A stretch of DNA of 9,813 bases from Prevotellaceae bacterium. Its GTDB lineage: Bacteria > Bacteroidota > Bacteroidia > Bacteroidales > UBA932. The notes beneath the pieces were generated by a model. The model saw nothing but the letters and a program-made list of their open reading frames with translations. It ran no database searches and was not told the origin of the DNA. Within the stretch, counting starts at the first letter, position 1. Each line of letters starts with the position of its first letter. The position numbers and the translations under genes are program-made. Below are positions 1-6,852 of the stretch, piece after piece. The stretch is from positions 1-9,813 of the forward strand of contig JAIRZR010000212.1 of NCBI GenBank assembly GCA_031267155.1, given 5' to 3'.

Positions 1-8
1 CCCCAAAA

Positions 9-40
9 ATTGTACAGTTCAAAAAAAACATTTAATTTTG
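9..40 (+). promoter_or_regulatory. Predicted Bacteroidota-type promoter of the nqr operon
   Basis: TAATTTTG at 33-40 fits the Bacteroidota -7 box TAnnTTTG. ATTG at 9-12 is a near match to the -33 TTTG box, with a 20-base spacer. Transcription would start around 45-48, giving a short A/T-rich leader of about 20-25 bases before the nqrA start at 70. No Shine-Dalgarno site is seen, which is normal for the phylum. The -33 region overlaps a near-palindrome, AATTGTACAGTT (8-19), that recurs ahead of nqrF. Confidence 0.55.
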
Positions 41-69
41 CGCGATTTTTAAATTTATAATTATAATAA

Positions 70-1419
70 ATGTCAAGGGTAATAAAATTTCGAAAAGGGC
101 TTAATATTAAGCTAAAAGGTTCTGCTGAAAAGGTATTGTGTACGGCTCCGGAGTCGACGTTATACGCAGTGAAGCCGTCTGATTTTACCGGTCTTATGCC
201 CCGGCTCTGTGTGAAGCAGGGAGATGCGGTAAAAGCGGGGACGCCTGTTTTTTTTGACAAATACAAGCCTGCGATACAGTTTGTTTCGCCTGTTAGCGGG
301 ACTGTTGAATCAATCAGGCGTGGCGAGCGTCGCAAGCTGCTTGAGGTAGTCGTCAAGTCGGATGCGAAGAACGATCAGGAAAAATACGAAATCACAGAAC
401 AGCTGCTGAATAGCCGTGAACAAATCATTGAACTGATGCTGAAATCGGGTTACTGGCCATTTGTCATACAGCGCCCGTACGGGATAATTGCGAATCCTGC
501 CGACAGGCCGAAATCGATATTCGTTTCGGGACTGGATACCGCGCCTTTGCTGCTGGACATGGCTTTTATCCTTTCGGGAAACGAAGAATATTTCCGGAAA
601 GGGATTGACATTTTGGGCAAACTGACTGACGGGAAAGTATATCTGGGTTTGGACGCCGACGATTCCGCTTCGAAACTGAGTAAAATCCCGAATGCGGAGA
701 TAAACCTGTTCACCGGCAAGCATCCGGTGGGAAACGTTGGAGTTCAGATACATCATATCGACCCGATAAACAAGGGCGATATCGTTTGGACAATGGACGC
801 CCAGCACGTCAGCATGCTCGGACATTTTTTCTCCACGGGAGCGTACAGCGCCGAAAAAATAGTCGCCCTCTGCGGCTCCAAAGTGAAGGATCCGAAATAT
901 TACAAAATCACAGGCGGAACCTCGATAAGCCCCTTCGAAGACCTGATCGACGGCAATGGAGATGCGAGATACATCAGCGGAGACGTTCTGACGGGAACAG
1001 ACATTGGCAAAGACGGTTACGCCGGATTTTACGGAAACAGGATTTCCGTTATCCCCGAAGGCAGGAATTACGAATTTCTGGGATGGGCGATGCCGCGTCT
1101 GAAAAAATTCAGCGTGTCGAAATCCTATTTTTCATGGCTTATGCCGAACAGGATATACAGTCTGGATACAAACCTGAACGGCGCGGAACGGGCATTTGTC
1201 GTTACAAACCAGTACGAAAAAGTTTTGCCGATGGACATATATCCCGTTTACCTGCTGAAGGCGATTCTGGCGGAAGACATCGATAAAATGGAGCAGCTTG
1301 GCATCTATGAGCTTATTGAAGAAGATCTGGCTCTTTGCGAGTTTGTCTGCACATCGAAAATCGAGGTACAGGCTCTGCTGCGCAGGGGCATCAATCTGAT
1401 GATAAAGGAAATGTGTTGA
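70..1419 (+). CDS. nqrA: Na+-translocating NADH:quinone reductase subunit A
   Basis: NqrA is the cytoplasmic, membrane-associated subunit of the Na+-pumping NADH:quinone oxidoreductase and has been implicated in quinone binding. The protein has 449 residues, close to the usual family length of about 445-450, and shows no membrane segment or signal peptide. Residues about 34-97 form a barrel-sandwich-like region (GDAVKAGTPVFFD, then FVSPVSGTVESI), as expected near the N-terminus of NqrA. The C-terminal part has the family-typical stretches PMDIYPVYLLKAI, LGIYEL and EEDLALCEFVC. The ATG at 70 is chosen because the protein then starts with the typical short lead-in IKFRKGLNIKLKG and the promoter ends 30 bases upstream. 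It is the first gene of the operon, with nqrB following after 28 bases. Assignment is by recognition of family sequence. Confidence 0.96.
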   Translation: MSRVIKFRKGLNIKLKGSAEKVLCTAPESTLYAVKPSDFTGLMPRLCVKQGDAVKAGTPVFFDKYKPAIQFVSPVSGTVESIRRGERRKLLEVVVKSDAKNDQEKYEITEQLLNSREQIIELMLKSGYWPFVIQRPYGIIANPADRPKSIFVSGLDTAPLLLDMAFILSGNEEYFRKGIDILGKLTDGKVYLGLDADDSASKLSKIPNAEINLFTGKHPVGNVGVQIHHIDPINKGDIVWTMDAQHVSMLGHFFSTGAYSAEKIVALCGSKVKDPKYYKITGGTSISPFEDLIDGNGDARYISGDVLTGTDIGKDGYAGFYGNRISVIPEGRNYEFLGWAMPRLKKFSVSKSYFSWLMPNRIYSLDTNLNGAERAFVVTNQYEKVLPMDIYPVYLLKAILAEDIDKMEQLGIYELIEEDLALCEFVCTSKIEVQALLRRGINLMIKEMC

Positions 1420-1447
1420 TAAAAACGATAGAAAATATAAATACAAT

Positions 1448-2587
1448 ATGAAGTTATTACGTAAATTCCTCGACAAAATAAAGCCTTCGTTCGAAAAGGG
1501 AGGCAGGTTGAGTAAATTTCATTCCACATTCGAAGGGTTCGAGTCGTTTCTCTTTGTACCTGATACGGTTACCCGACAGGCCTGCCATATCCGCGACAGC
1601 ATGGACATGAAGCGTACCATGTCGGTTGTGGTGCTTGCCCTCGTTCCCTGCCTGCTGTTTGGCATGTGGAATGTCGGTTTCCAGCATTTCAGATCGACAG
1701 GCGAAGAACAGGCGCTGCTTGCGACTTTCTGGTTCGGTTTCCTGAAAGTCCTGCCGATACTTCTTGTCTCGTACATTGTCGGACTGGGCATCGAATTTGC
1801 TTTTGCACAGGTTCGCGGACACGAAATAAACGAGGGTTTTTTAGTTACGGGAATGATTATCCCGCTGATTATGCCCGTCGAAGTTCCTCTCTGGATGGTC
1901 GCTCTGGCTACGGCTTTTGCGGTGATCATCGGCAAGGAGATATTTGGCGGAACGGGCATGAATATCTGGAATCCGGCTCTTCTTGCCCGCGCGTTCGTTT
2001 TCTTCTCGTATCCCACTCATATATCGGGAGATAAGGTATGGGTTGCCGACGGATATTCCGGAGCAACGCCGCTGTCGGATGCCGCCGCCGGACTCATCCA
2101 GAAATTGCCCTCTGCCTGCGACATGTTTTTCGGGTTTATCCCCGGCTCGATAGGCGAAACCTCGAAACTGGCAATACTCCTGGGCGCCGCCCTGCTGATT
2201 TTTACAGGTATAGCCAGCTGGAAAATAATGTTTTCCGGAGTCGCCGGAACACTCGGCATGGCTTATCTCCTCAATGCCGTCGGAGGCAGTCCGTATATGG
2301 AAATGGAACCGTATTACCACCTGCTAATGGGCGGTTTAGCCTTTGGACTGGTGTTCATGGCGACAGACCCCGTTTCGTCGGCGCAAACCGAAACCGGAAA
2401 ATGGATATACGGGTTTATGATCGGGGCGCTGGTTGTGGTGATACGCGTGTTCAATCCCGCATATCCCGAAGGCGCAATGCTGGTTATCCTGCTGATGAAT
2501 ACATTTGCGCCCCTGATCGACCATTACGTCGTCGAGGCAAACATACGCCGCCGTACCAATCGCGGAAGGAAACTAAGTAAAAAATGA
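1448..2587 (+). CDS. nqrB: Na+-translocating NADH:quinone reductase subunit B
   Basis: NqrB is the large integral membrane subunit. It carries a covalently bound FMN, riboflavin in characterised enzymes, and much of the sodium and quinone path. The 379-residue protein has a soluble N-terminal tail of about 55 residues and then many hydrophobic helices. The motif DGYSGATPLS (201-210) marks the flavin site; Thr207 is the predicted residue joined to FMN by a phosphoester bond, a modification made by ApbE-type flavin transferases. Other family stretches are FGGTGMNIWNPALLARAF (166-183), MATDPVSSAQTETGKWIYG (304-322) and NPAYPEGAMLVILLMNTFAPLIDHY (336-360). Base composition is balanced: the 60 bases 2401-2460 contain 32 G or C. 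Directly after the stop, where nqrC would be expected, an unrelated AT-rich gene starts 6 bases downstream. Confidence 0.97.
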   Translation: MKLLRKFLDKIKPSFEKGGRLSKFHSTFEGFESFLFVPDTVTRQACHIRDSMDMKRTMSVVVLALVPCLLFGMWNVGFQHFRSTGEEQALLATFWFGFLKVLPILLVSYIVGLGIEFAFAQVRGHEINEGFLVTGMIIPLIMPVEVPLWMVALATAFAVIIGKEIFGGTGMNIWNPALLARAFVFFSYPTHISGDKVWVADGYSGATPLSDAAAGLIQKLPSACDMFFGFIPGSIGETSKLAILLGAALLIFTGIASWKIMFSGVAGTLGMAYLLNAVGGSPYMEMEPYYHLLMGGLAFGLVFMATDPVSSAQTETGKWIYGFMIGALVVVIRVFNPAYPEGAMLVILLMNTFAPLIDHYVVEANIRRRTNRGRKLSKK

Positions 2588-2593
2588 TTTAAG

Positions 2594-3625
2594 ATGGATA
2601 CACGGAGCTTATTTTTTGGGGTTATATTTGTTATTATTATATTGGTTTTTGTGTATCATTATTATAAATACAAACAAAAAAACACATTCTGGATAAATGT
2701 AGTGGGTGGTATTATTACCATTAGTGGTATTTTTGTTGCGCTTTTTCTACTTGAGAAACCTACAATACCAGGAATTAATGGAATGCCTGAGAATATATGT
2801 GCAGAATCTTTGTTGAAATTATATCTTAATGGTACAGTATCTGGTGCCTTTGTTGAAGATGAAGGATGGCAAATAGAGCGAACAGCAAACAATAAAGATT
2901 ATGAAGAATTAACTTTCCCATATAGAGTTAGGCATGAAGATAATGGTAAACGTATTCGTTACTTTGCTAAAAATTTTCATGGCACATCCGAATTATTTAC
3001 TCCTCAAATAATAGTACACGATAAACCGAAAATACCATTAATCATCGGCATACCCGACAAGATAGTTGCGGGAAATACATTAACACCATCGCTTTCTGAT
3101 ATTATAAATAATAATGGTTCTGATATTATAAATGAAGGATGGCAAATAGAGAAAACCGCAAATAGTAAAGATTATATAAATGTAACTTTCCCCTATAAAG
3201 TTACATACGAAGATAATGGTAAACATATCCGTTATTTTGCTATAAATGGTTGTGGTACATCCGAGCAAATTGTCAAGATAGCAGTATACGATAAACCGAA
3301 AGTACCATCTATCATGGGAGTACCTGACAAGATATTTGAAGGAAATACATTAACCCTTTCGCTTTCTGATACGGTGAATAGTAATGGTTCTGATATTATA
3401 AATAAAGGATGGCAAATAGAGCGGACAATAGGTAGTAATAATTACATAAACATGTCTTTACCGTATAAAGTTACATATAAGGATAATGGCAAACATATTC
3501 GTTATTTTGCTACAAATATTTGTGGTACATCTGAACAAGTTGTTAAGATAACAGTACACAAATCTGAAAAAGGAATATTAGAAAAGGCTAAAATAATAAT
3601 AAATAAAGAAATTGACAGAAGATGA
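2594..3625 (+). CDS. Membrane-anchored protein with three Ig-like repeats, inserted in the nqr operon
   Basis: I do not recognise this 343-residue protein as a named family. Two hydrophobic segments (about 6-22 and 32-53) flank a positively charged loop, YHYYKYKQKN (21-30). By the positive-inside rule the loop is cytoplasmic, and both the N-terminus and the large C-terminal part face the periplasm. Three tandem repeats follow: residues 55-143, 144-233 and 234-323. Each contains GWQIE-T, then PY-V, then DNGK-IRYFA-N and GTSE. This spacing resembles the beta-sandwich Ig-like repeats of Bacteroidota surface proteins; the fold is inferred. A short Lys/Ile-rich tail ends the protein. The gene is very AT-rich (15 G or C in the 60 bases 3121-3180), unlike nqrB before it. 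It starts 6 bases after nqrB, and its stop overlaps the next start as ATGA, so the two inserted genes are probably co-translated. Confidence 0.85.
   Translation: MDTRSLFFGVIFVIIILVFVYHYYKYKQKNTFWINVVGGIITISGIFVALFLLEKPTIPGINGMPENICAESLLKLYLNGTVSGAFVEDEGWQIERTANNKDYEELTFPYRVRHEDNGKRIRYFAKNFHGTSELFTPQIIVHDKPKIPLIIGIPDKIVAGNTLTPSLSDIINNNGSDIINEGWQIEKTANSKDYINVTFPYKVTYEDNGKHIRYFAINGCGTSEQIVKIAVYDKPKVPSIMGVPDKIFEGNTLTLSLSDTVNSNGSDIINKGWQIERTIGSNNYINMSLPYKVTYKDNGKHIRYFATNICGTSEQVVKITVHKSEKGILEKAKIIINKEIDRR
2756..3562 (+). repeat. Three tandem coding repeats of about 270 bp
   Basis: The Ig-like repeats lie at 2756-3022, 3023-3292 and 3293-3562. The second and third are very similar in DNA as well as protein: both begin with ATAAACCGAAA just before or at the repeat start and share runs such as GGTTCTGATATTATAAAT and GGATGGCAAATAGAG. 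The first repeat is clearly more diverged (NGMPENICAESLL in place of the -PDKI--GNTL- stretch). This suggests an older duplication followed by a more recent one. The repeat unit keeps the reading frame. Confidence 0.85.
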
Positions 3626-4830
3626 AGAATAATAAATTTTTAATTTTGGGTTATATCTGTATATGTATTTGCTCATGTAGTACTGTTAGACAATTATCTG
3701 ATGATGATATGAGGCATCTTTTTTTGAAAGGTATTATGGATACTGTTCAGTATGAAACTTCTCTTATGATATCTAAGGTGGAAGATAAAAATACTGAGCA
3801 ACTGGACAAATTGAAAAATATTAATATACAAAGTGAAGCATTAAAAACTAGAGGTCAAAGAATAGAAGCAAATGCGAAAAGAAGCTATCAAGGAGAAGCA
3901 AAATTTCAAGTACTTAATAGATTACAAAAGATTAGTAATGAAACAAAAGGGAATGATTATAAAATAACTGAGCTAATGCGTACTTCAGATAGTCTCTCTA
4001 AGCATTTTAAAGAGTTAGATTTTTATAAAATTACCAATATCTTATCTGATTCAATTGTTAACCTAGAGATAGATAATTATAAAAAAAATCATAAAAATTC
4101 CAAAGAAAATGAGTTTGCAGAATATTTGGAAAAGAATAAGGTTCAAATAGTAGATAAAATATTAGATCAATTACGTGATAAACTAAAAAGTATAAGTGAT
4201 ACGCATATAAGTATTGATCAGAAGATAGAGTATATATATGTCAAAAGAAATTCTATTGCTTATTCTCTTAAAATAGAGGAAGCAAATATACGGTTACAAA
4301 ATCACATTTGGGGAACGAATCATATATATGACTTTCAATCAGGATCATACAGTTTGGATATTGAACAAAAATTATTGATAACAGAAGATATTAGAAGATT
4401 TATTGATTCTGTGTTTATAACAATAGATAGAAATGTGGGAAATTTCCATCGTGATACAATGTATAATCTCACATTAGCTATCTATATCGATGGTTTTGCC
4501 GATTCGCAAGGTTTTAAAGATAAAATAATAGATTCCAAAACAGGACAATCAATACCAGATTCTACTAGAAATAGAATCCTATCTCAACATAGAGCAGATA
4601 ATATTATGGAAATTATTTTGGATATATATAACTCTAAAATAAAACAACTCTCAAATCAGCAAATAAGATATCTTGATCCGATAAAATATGCTGTTGGACA
4701 TGGTGAAGAATTACCATATTATGATGGAGATTATAAACCTGAAAGAAATGAGGATAAACGTAGAAGAATGATAAAATTACAATGTACATTTAATATAGAA
4801 ATAAGAGAAAATCAGAATAATTATGAATAG
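3622..4830 (+). CDS. Predicted lipoprotein with C-terminal OmpA-like peptidoglycan-binding domain
   Basis: This 402-residue protein starts with a lipoprotein-type signal peptide: MKNNK, a hydrophobic stretch, then ICICICSCS. Cys19 (preceded by ICS) is the best lipidation site, though Cys17 is also possible. Residues about 25-230 are charged, mostly helical and probably coiled-coil. From about residue 238 an OmpA-like domain appears: GFADSQG (291-297) matches the usual G-TD--G motif, N---LS--RAD (317-326) matches N--LS--RA, GHGEELP (359-365) matches G-GE--P, and DKRRRMIKL (378-386) matches the final NRRV stretch. Asp294 and Arg324 stand where the diaminopimelate-binding Asp and Arg of OmpA domains lie. 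The protein is therefore expected to sit in the outer membrane and hold peptidoglycan. It overlaps the Ig-repeat gene by 4 bases and nqrC by 8 bases, and shares the former's AT-rich composition. Its biological role is not known to me. Confidence 0.85.
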   Translation: MKNNKFLILGYICICICSCSTVRQLSDDDMRHLFLKGIMDTVQYETSLMISKVEDKNTEQLDKLKNINIQSEALKTRGQRIEANAKRSYQGEAKFQVLNRLQKISNETKGNDYKITELMRTSDSLSKHFKELDFYKITNILSDSIVNLEIDNYKKNHKNSKENEFAEYLEKNKVQIVDKILDQLRDKLKSISDTHISIDQKIEYIYVKRNSIAYSLKIEEANIRLQNHIWGTNHIYDFQSGSYSLDIEQKLLITEDIRRFIDSVFITIDRNVGNFHRDTMYNLTLAIYIDGFADSQGFKDKIIDSKTGQSIPDSTRNRILSQHRADNIMEIILDIYNSKIKQLSNQQIRYLDPIKYAVGHGEELPYYDGDYKPERNEDKRRRMIKLQCTFNIEIRENQNNYE

Positions 4831-5545
4831 AGACAGTAATATTTATACGCTTGTGTACTCTGCAATTATGGTGATTGTGGTAGCTGCGCTTCTGGCTGTA
4901 GCTTCCGGCGCGCTCAAGGCTCCGCAGGAAAGAAACAGGGAAATCGAAAAGAAAATGAATATCCTGACTTCGGTCGGAAAGGCTGCCGGCGCCAGCATCG
5001 CTGACGATAAAAACGCATATATCGAAAACGAATACAGTAAATACATCGTCGAGTCGTTTTTGATAAATATAAACGGAGAAAAGACAGAAGGCGACGCTTT
5101 TAACACGGATTTGAAGGCGGAACTGAAAAAGCCGGAAACGGAAAGATTGCTCCCCGTTTTTGTATGCAGCGACAATGGCAGCAAACAGTATATCTTCCCT
5201 GTACGCGGCGCAGGACTTTGGGGCGCGATTTGGGGATATATCTCACTGAAAGACGATTTCAACACCGTTTACGGAGCCGTTTTCGACCATGCGGGTGAAA
5301 CTCCGGGTCTGGGCGCCGAAATCGCCGATGTTTCATTCCAGAAGAAGTTTGCAGACAAAAAGATATACCTCGACGGTAAATTCATGTCCGTCGATGTTGT
5401 CAAAAACGGAAGCGTTCAACTGGACGACTACAAAGTCGATGGCATAACCGGAGGCACGCTCACAAGCAAGGCTGTGGGCAAAATGCTGTTCGACTGCCTT
5501 TCGAACTATACGAAATTTTTTGATGTTCAAAAACAAAACAGATAG
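4823..5545 (+). CDS. nqrC: Na+-translocating NADH:quinone reductase subunit C
   Basis: NqrC has one N-terminal membrane helix (about 8-29) and a periplasmic domain carrying a covalently bound FMN. It hands electrons to the FMN of NqrB. The 240-residue protein shows GAGLWG (129-134), HAGETPGLGAEI (156-167) and the flavin site DGITGGTLTS (206-215), where Thr212 is the predicted FMN-bearing residue. The usual motif reads SGAT; here it is TGGT, so the Ser and the Ala are both changed while the acceptor Thr is kept. The start at 4823 gives MNRDSNIYTLVYS, the form typical of Bacteroidota NqrC. It lies inside the end of the preceding lipoprotein gene (ATGAATAG overlap). Base composition returns to balanced within a few dozen bases of the start. 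nqrD follows after 3 bases. Confidence 0.95.
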   Translation: MNRDSNIYTLVYSAIMVIVVAALLAVASGALKAPQERNREIEKKMNILTSVGKAAGASIADDKNAYIENEYSKYIVESFLININGEKTEGDAFNTDLKAELKKPETERLLPVFVCSDNGSKQYIFPVRGAGLWGAIWGYISLKDDFNTVYGAVFDHAGETPGLGAEIADVSFQKKFADKKIYLDGKFMSVDVVKNGSVQLDDYKVDGITGGTLTSKAVGKMLFDCLSNYTKFFDVQKQNR

Positions 5546-5548
5546 AAT

Positions 5549-6199
5549 ATGAGCGAAAAAGAACCTTTATTTTCAGCAAAGAATCTTAAACTTTTTACCG
5601 ACCCGTTTAACGCTGGTAATCCGATAACCGTTCTGGTACTTGGCATCTGCTCGGCGCTGGCTGTAACGGTGAAACTGCAGCCGGCAATCGTTATGGGACT
5701 GTCGGTTACGGTAGTAACGGGATTTTCGAGTTTCATAATATCCCTGCTGCGCAACACCATACCCAACCGTATCCGCATAATCGTGCAGCTGGTTGTGGTT
5801 GCCGCGCTCGTTATCCTTGTCGATCAGCTGCTGAAGGCATACGTTTACGAGGTGAGCAAGCAGCTTTCGGTATTCGTCGGGCTGATTATTACCAACTGTA
5901 TCATAATGGGGCGCATAGAAGCGTTTGCCCTGGGAAACAAGCCCTTCCCCTCGCTGATTGACGGTTTCGGCAACGGCGCGGGTTACGGGATGATTCTGGT
6001 GATAGTCGCTTTCTTCCGCGAACTCCTGGGATCAGGCTCCCTGTTCGGAATCCGGATTGTTCCCGAATCGTTCTACGTGAGCGCGGGAGGCTTTTACGAA
6101 AACAACGGCATGATGGTTTTGCCGCCTGCCGCCCTGATACTCCTCGGAGTAATTATATGGGTGCACCGTTCGGTTAATAATAAACTTCTTGAAAAATAA
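5549..6199 (+). CDS. nqrD: Na+-translocating NADH:quinone reductase subunit D
   Basis: NqrD is a six-helix membrane subunit that pairs with NqrE; the two are inverted-topology relatives, also related to RnfE and RnfA. Together they hold an iron centre inside the membrane, bound by two cysteines from each subunit. The 216-residue protein has Cys34 in LGICSALAVT and Cys117 in LIITNCIIMGR, the expected ligand positions. FTDPFNAGNP near the N-terminus, EAFALGNKP (124-132) and the stretch DGFGNGAGYG (138-147) are family-typical. The start at 5549 lies 3 bases after nqrC, and nqrE starts 5 bases after the stop, so the genes are tightly packed and probably translationally linked. Confidence 0.96.
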   Translation: MSEKEPLFSAKNLKLFTDPFNAGNPITVLVLGICSALAVTVKLQPAIVMGLSVTVVTGFSSFIISLLRNTIPNRIRIIVQLVVVAALVILVDQLLKAYVYEVSKQLSVFVGLIITNCIIMGRIEAFALGNKPFPSLIDGFGNGAGYGMILVIVAFFRELLGSGSLFGIRIVPESFYVSAGGFYENNGMMVLPPAALILLGVIIWVHRSVNNKLLEK

Positions 6200-6204
6200 A
6201 AGAT

Positions 6205-6831
6205 ATGGAGAATTTTATAAATATATTTGTACAGTCAGTCTTTATTAACAACATGATTTTTGCCTACTTTCTGGGGATGTGCTCGTTTCTGGCAGTTTCC
6301 AGGAAAGTAAGTACAGCCATGGGGCTGGGCATAGCCGTTATCTTTGTACTTATGATTACTGTACCCGTAAATTATCTGATAAACAAGTATCTGCTGCAGG
6401 AGGGAGCGCTGTCGTGGTTCGGTGACGAATACCGGGATATTGATCTTGGCTTCCTCAGTTTCATTGTGTTTATTGCGGTCATAGCATGGATAGTGCAGGT
6501 GCTCGAAATGATTGTCGAAAAATTCACGCCGGCGCTTTACAACCAGCTGGGCATCTTTCTGCCGCTGATAGCGGTGAACTGCGCCGTGATGGGAGCCTCG
6601 CTTTTCATGCAGGAGCGTGAATATTCGTCCGTTGCGGAGGCTTCGTCCTTCGGGCTTGGCTCGGGAACAGGCTGGATGCTGGCGATTGTCGGCATTGCCG
6701 CGATAAGGGAGAAAATGTCCTACTCGAAAGTGCCTCCGGCATTGAAGGGACTGGGTATAACATTCATAGTCACCGGACTGATGGCTATTGCTTTCATGAG
6801 TTTTTCAGGTATAGAAATAAAAATAGATTAA
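6205..6831 (+). CDS. nqrE: Na+-translocating NADH:quinone reductase subunit E
   Basis: NqrE is the second six-helix subunit of the NqrD/NqrE pair and supplies the other two cysteine ligands of the intramembrane iron centre. The 208-residue protein has Cys26 in YFLGMCSFLAVS and Cys126 in LIAVNCAVMGAS, matching the family positions. It begins with FVQSVFINNMIFAYFLGMC, the usual N-terminal helix, and has FGLGSGTGW (149-157) ahead of the last helices. Length is slightly above the usual of about 200 residues, with the extra residues in the loop near YLLQEGALSWFGDEYRDIDL (62-81). It is followed by a 21-base gap to nqrF, longer than the other gaps downstream of nqrC, which contains a perfect palindrome. 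Confidence 0.96.
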   Translation: MENFINIFVQSVFINNMIFAYFLGMCSFLAVSRKVSTAMGLGIAVIFVLMITVPVNYLINKYLLQEGALSWFGDEYRDIDLGFLSFIVFIAVIAWIVQVLEMIVEKFTPALYNQLGIFLPLIAVNCAVMGASLFMQEREYSSVAEASSFGLGSGTGWMLAIVGIAAIREKMSYSKVPPALKGLGITFIVTGLMAIAFMSFSGIEIKID

Positions 6832-6840
6832 AACGAAATA

Positions 6841-6852
6841 AATTGTACAATT
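6841..6852. promoter_or_regulatory. 12-bp perfect palindrome abutting the nqrF start codon
   Basis: AATTGTACAATT is a perfect dyad ending on the base before the nqrF ATG at 6853. A near copy, AATTGTACAGTT (8-19), overlaps the -33 region of the operon promoter. It could be a binding site for a dimeric regulator, a weak mRNA fold at the start of nqrF, or chance in AT-rich spacer DNA. No promoter box was seen beside it. Confidence 0.25.

Noticed and set aside
786..1286. Long alternative open frames within nqrA, and similar ones in nqrB and nqrF
   Set aside because: They are rich in Arg, His and Gly, show no family motifs, and lie wholly inside well-recognised genes in other frames. They reflect the codon use of the true genes.
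2756..3562. Regularly repeated sequence as a CRISPR-like array
   Set aside because: The units are about 270 bp, in frame, and lie inside a single coding sequence with conserved protein motifs, without short repeats and unique spacers.
2594..4830. Inserted genes as a known phage-defence system such as Zorya
   Set aside because: An OmpA-like domain alone recalls ZorB, but there is no MotA-like ZorA, helicase or nuclease gene, and the partner is an Ig-repeat membrane protein. The assignment is not supported.
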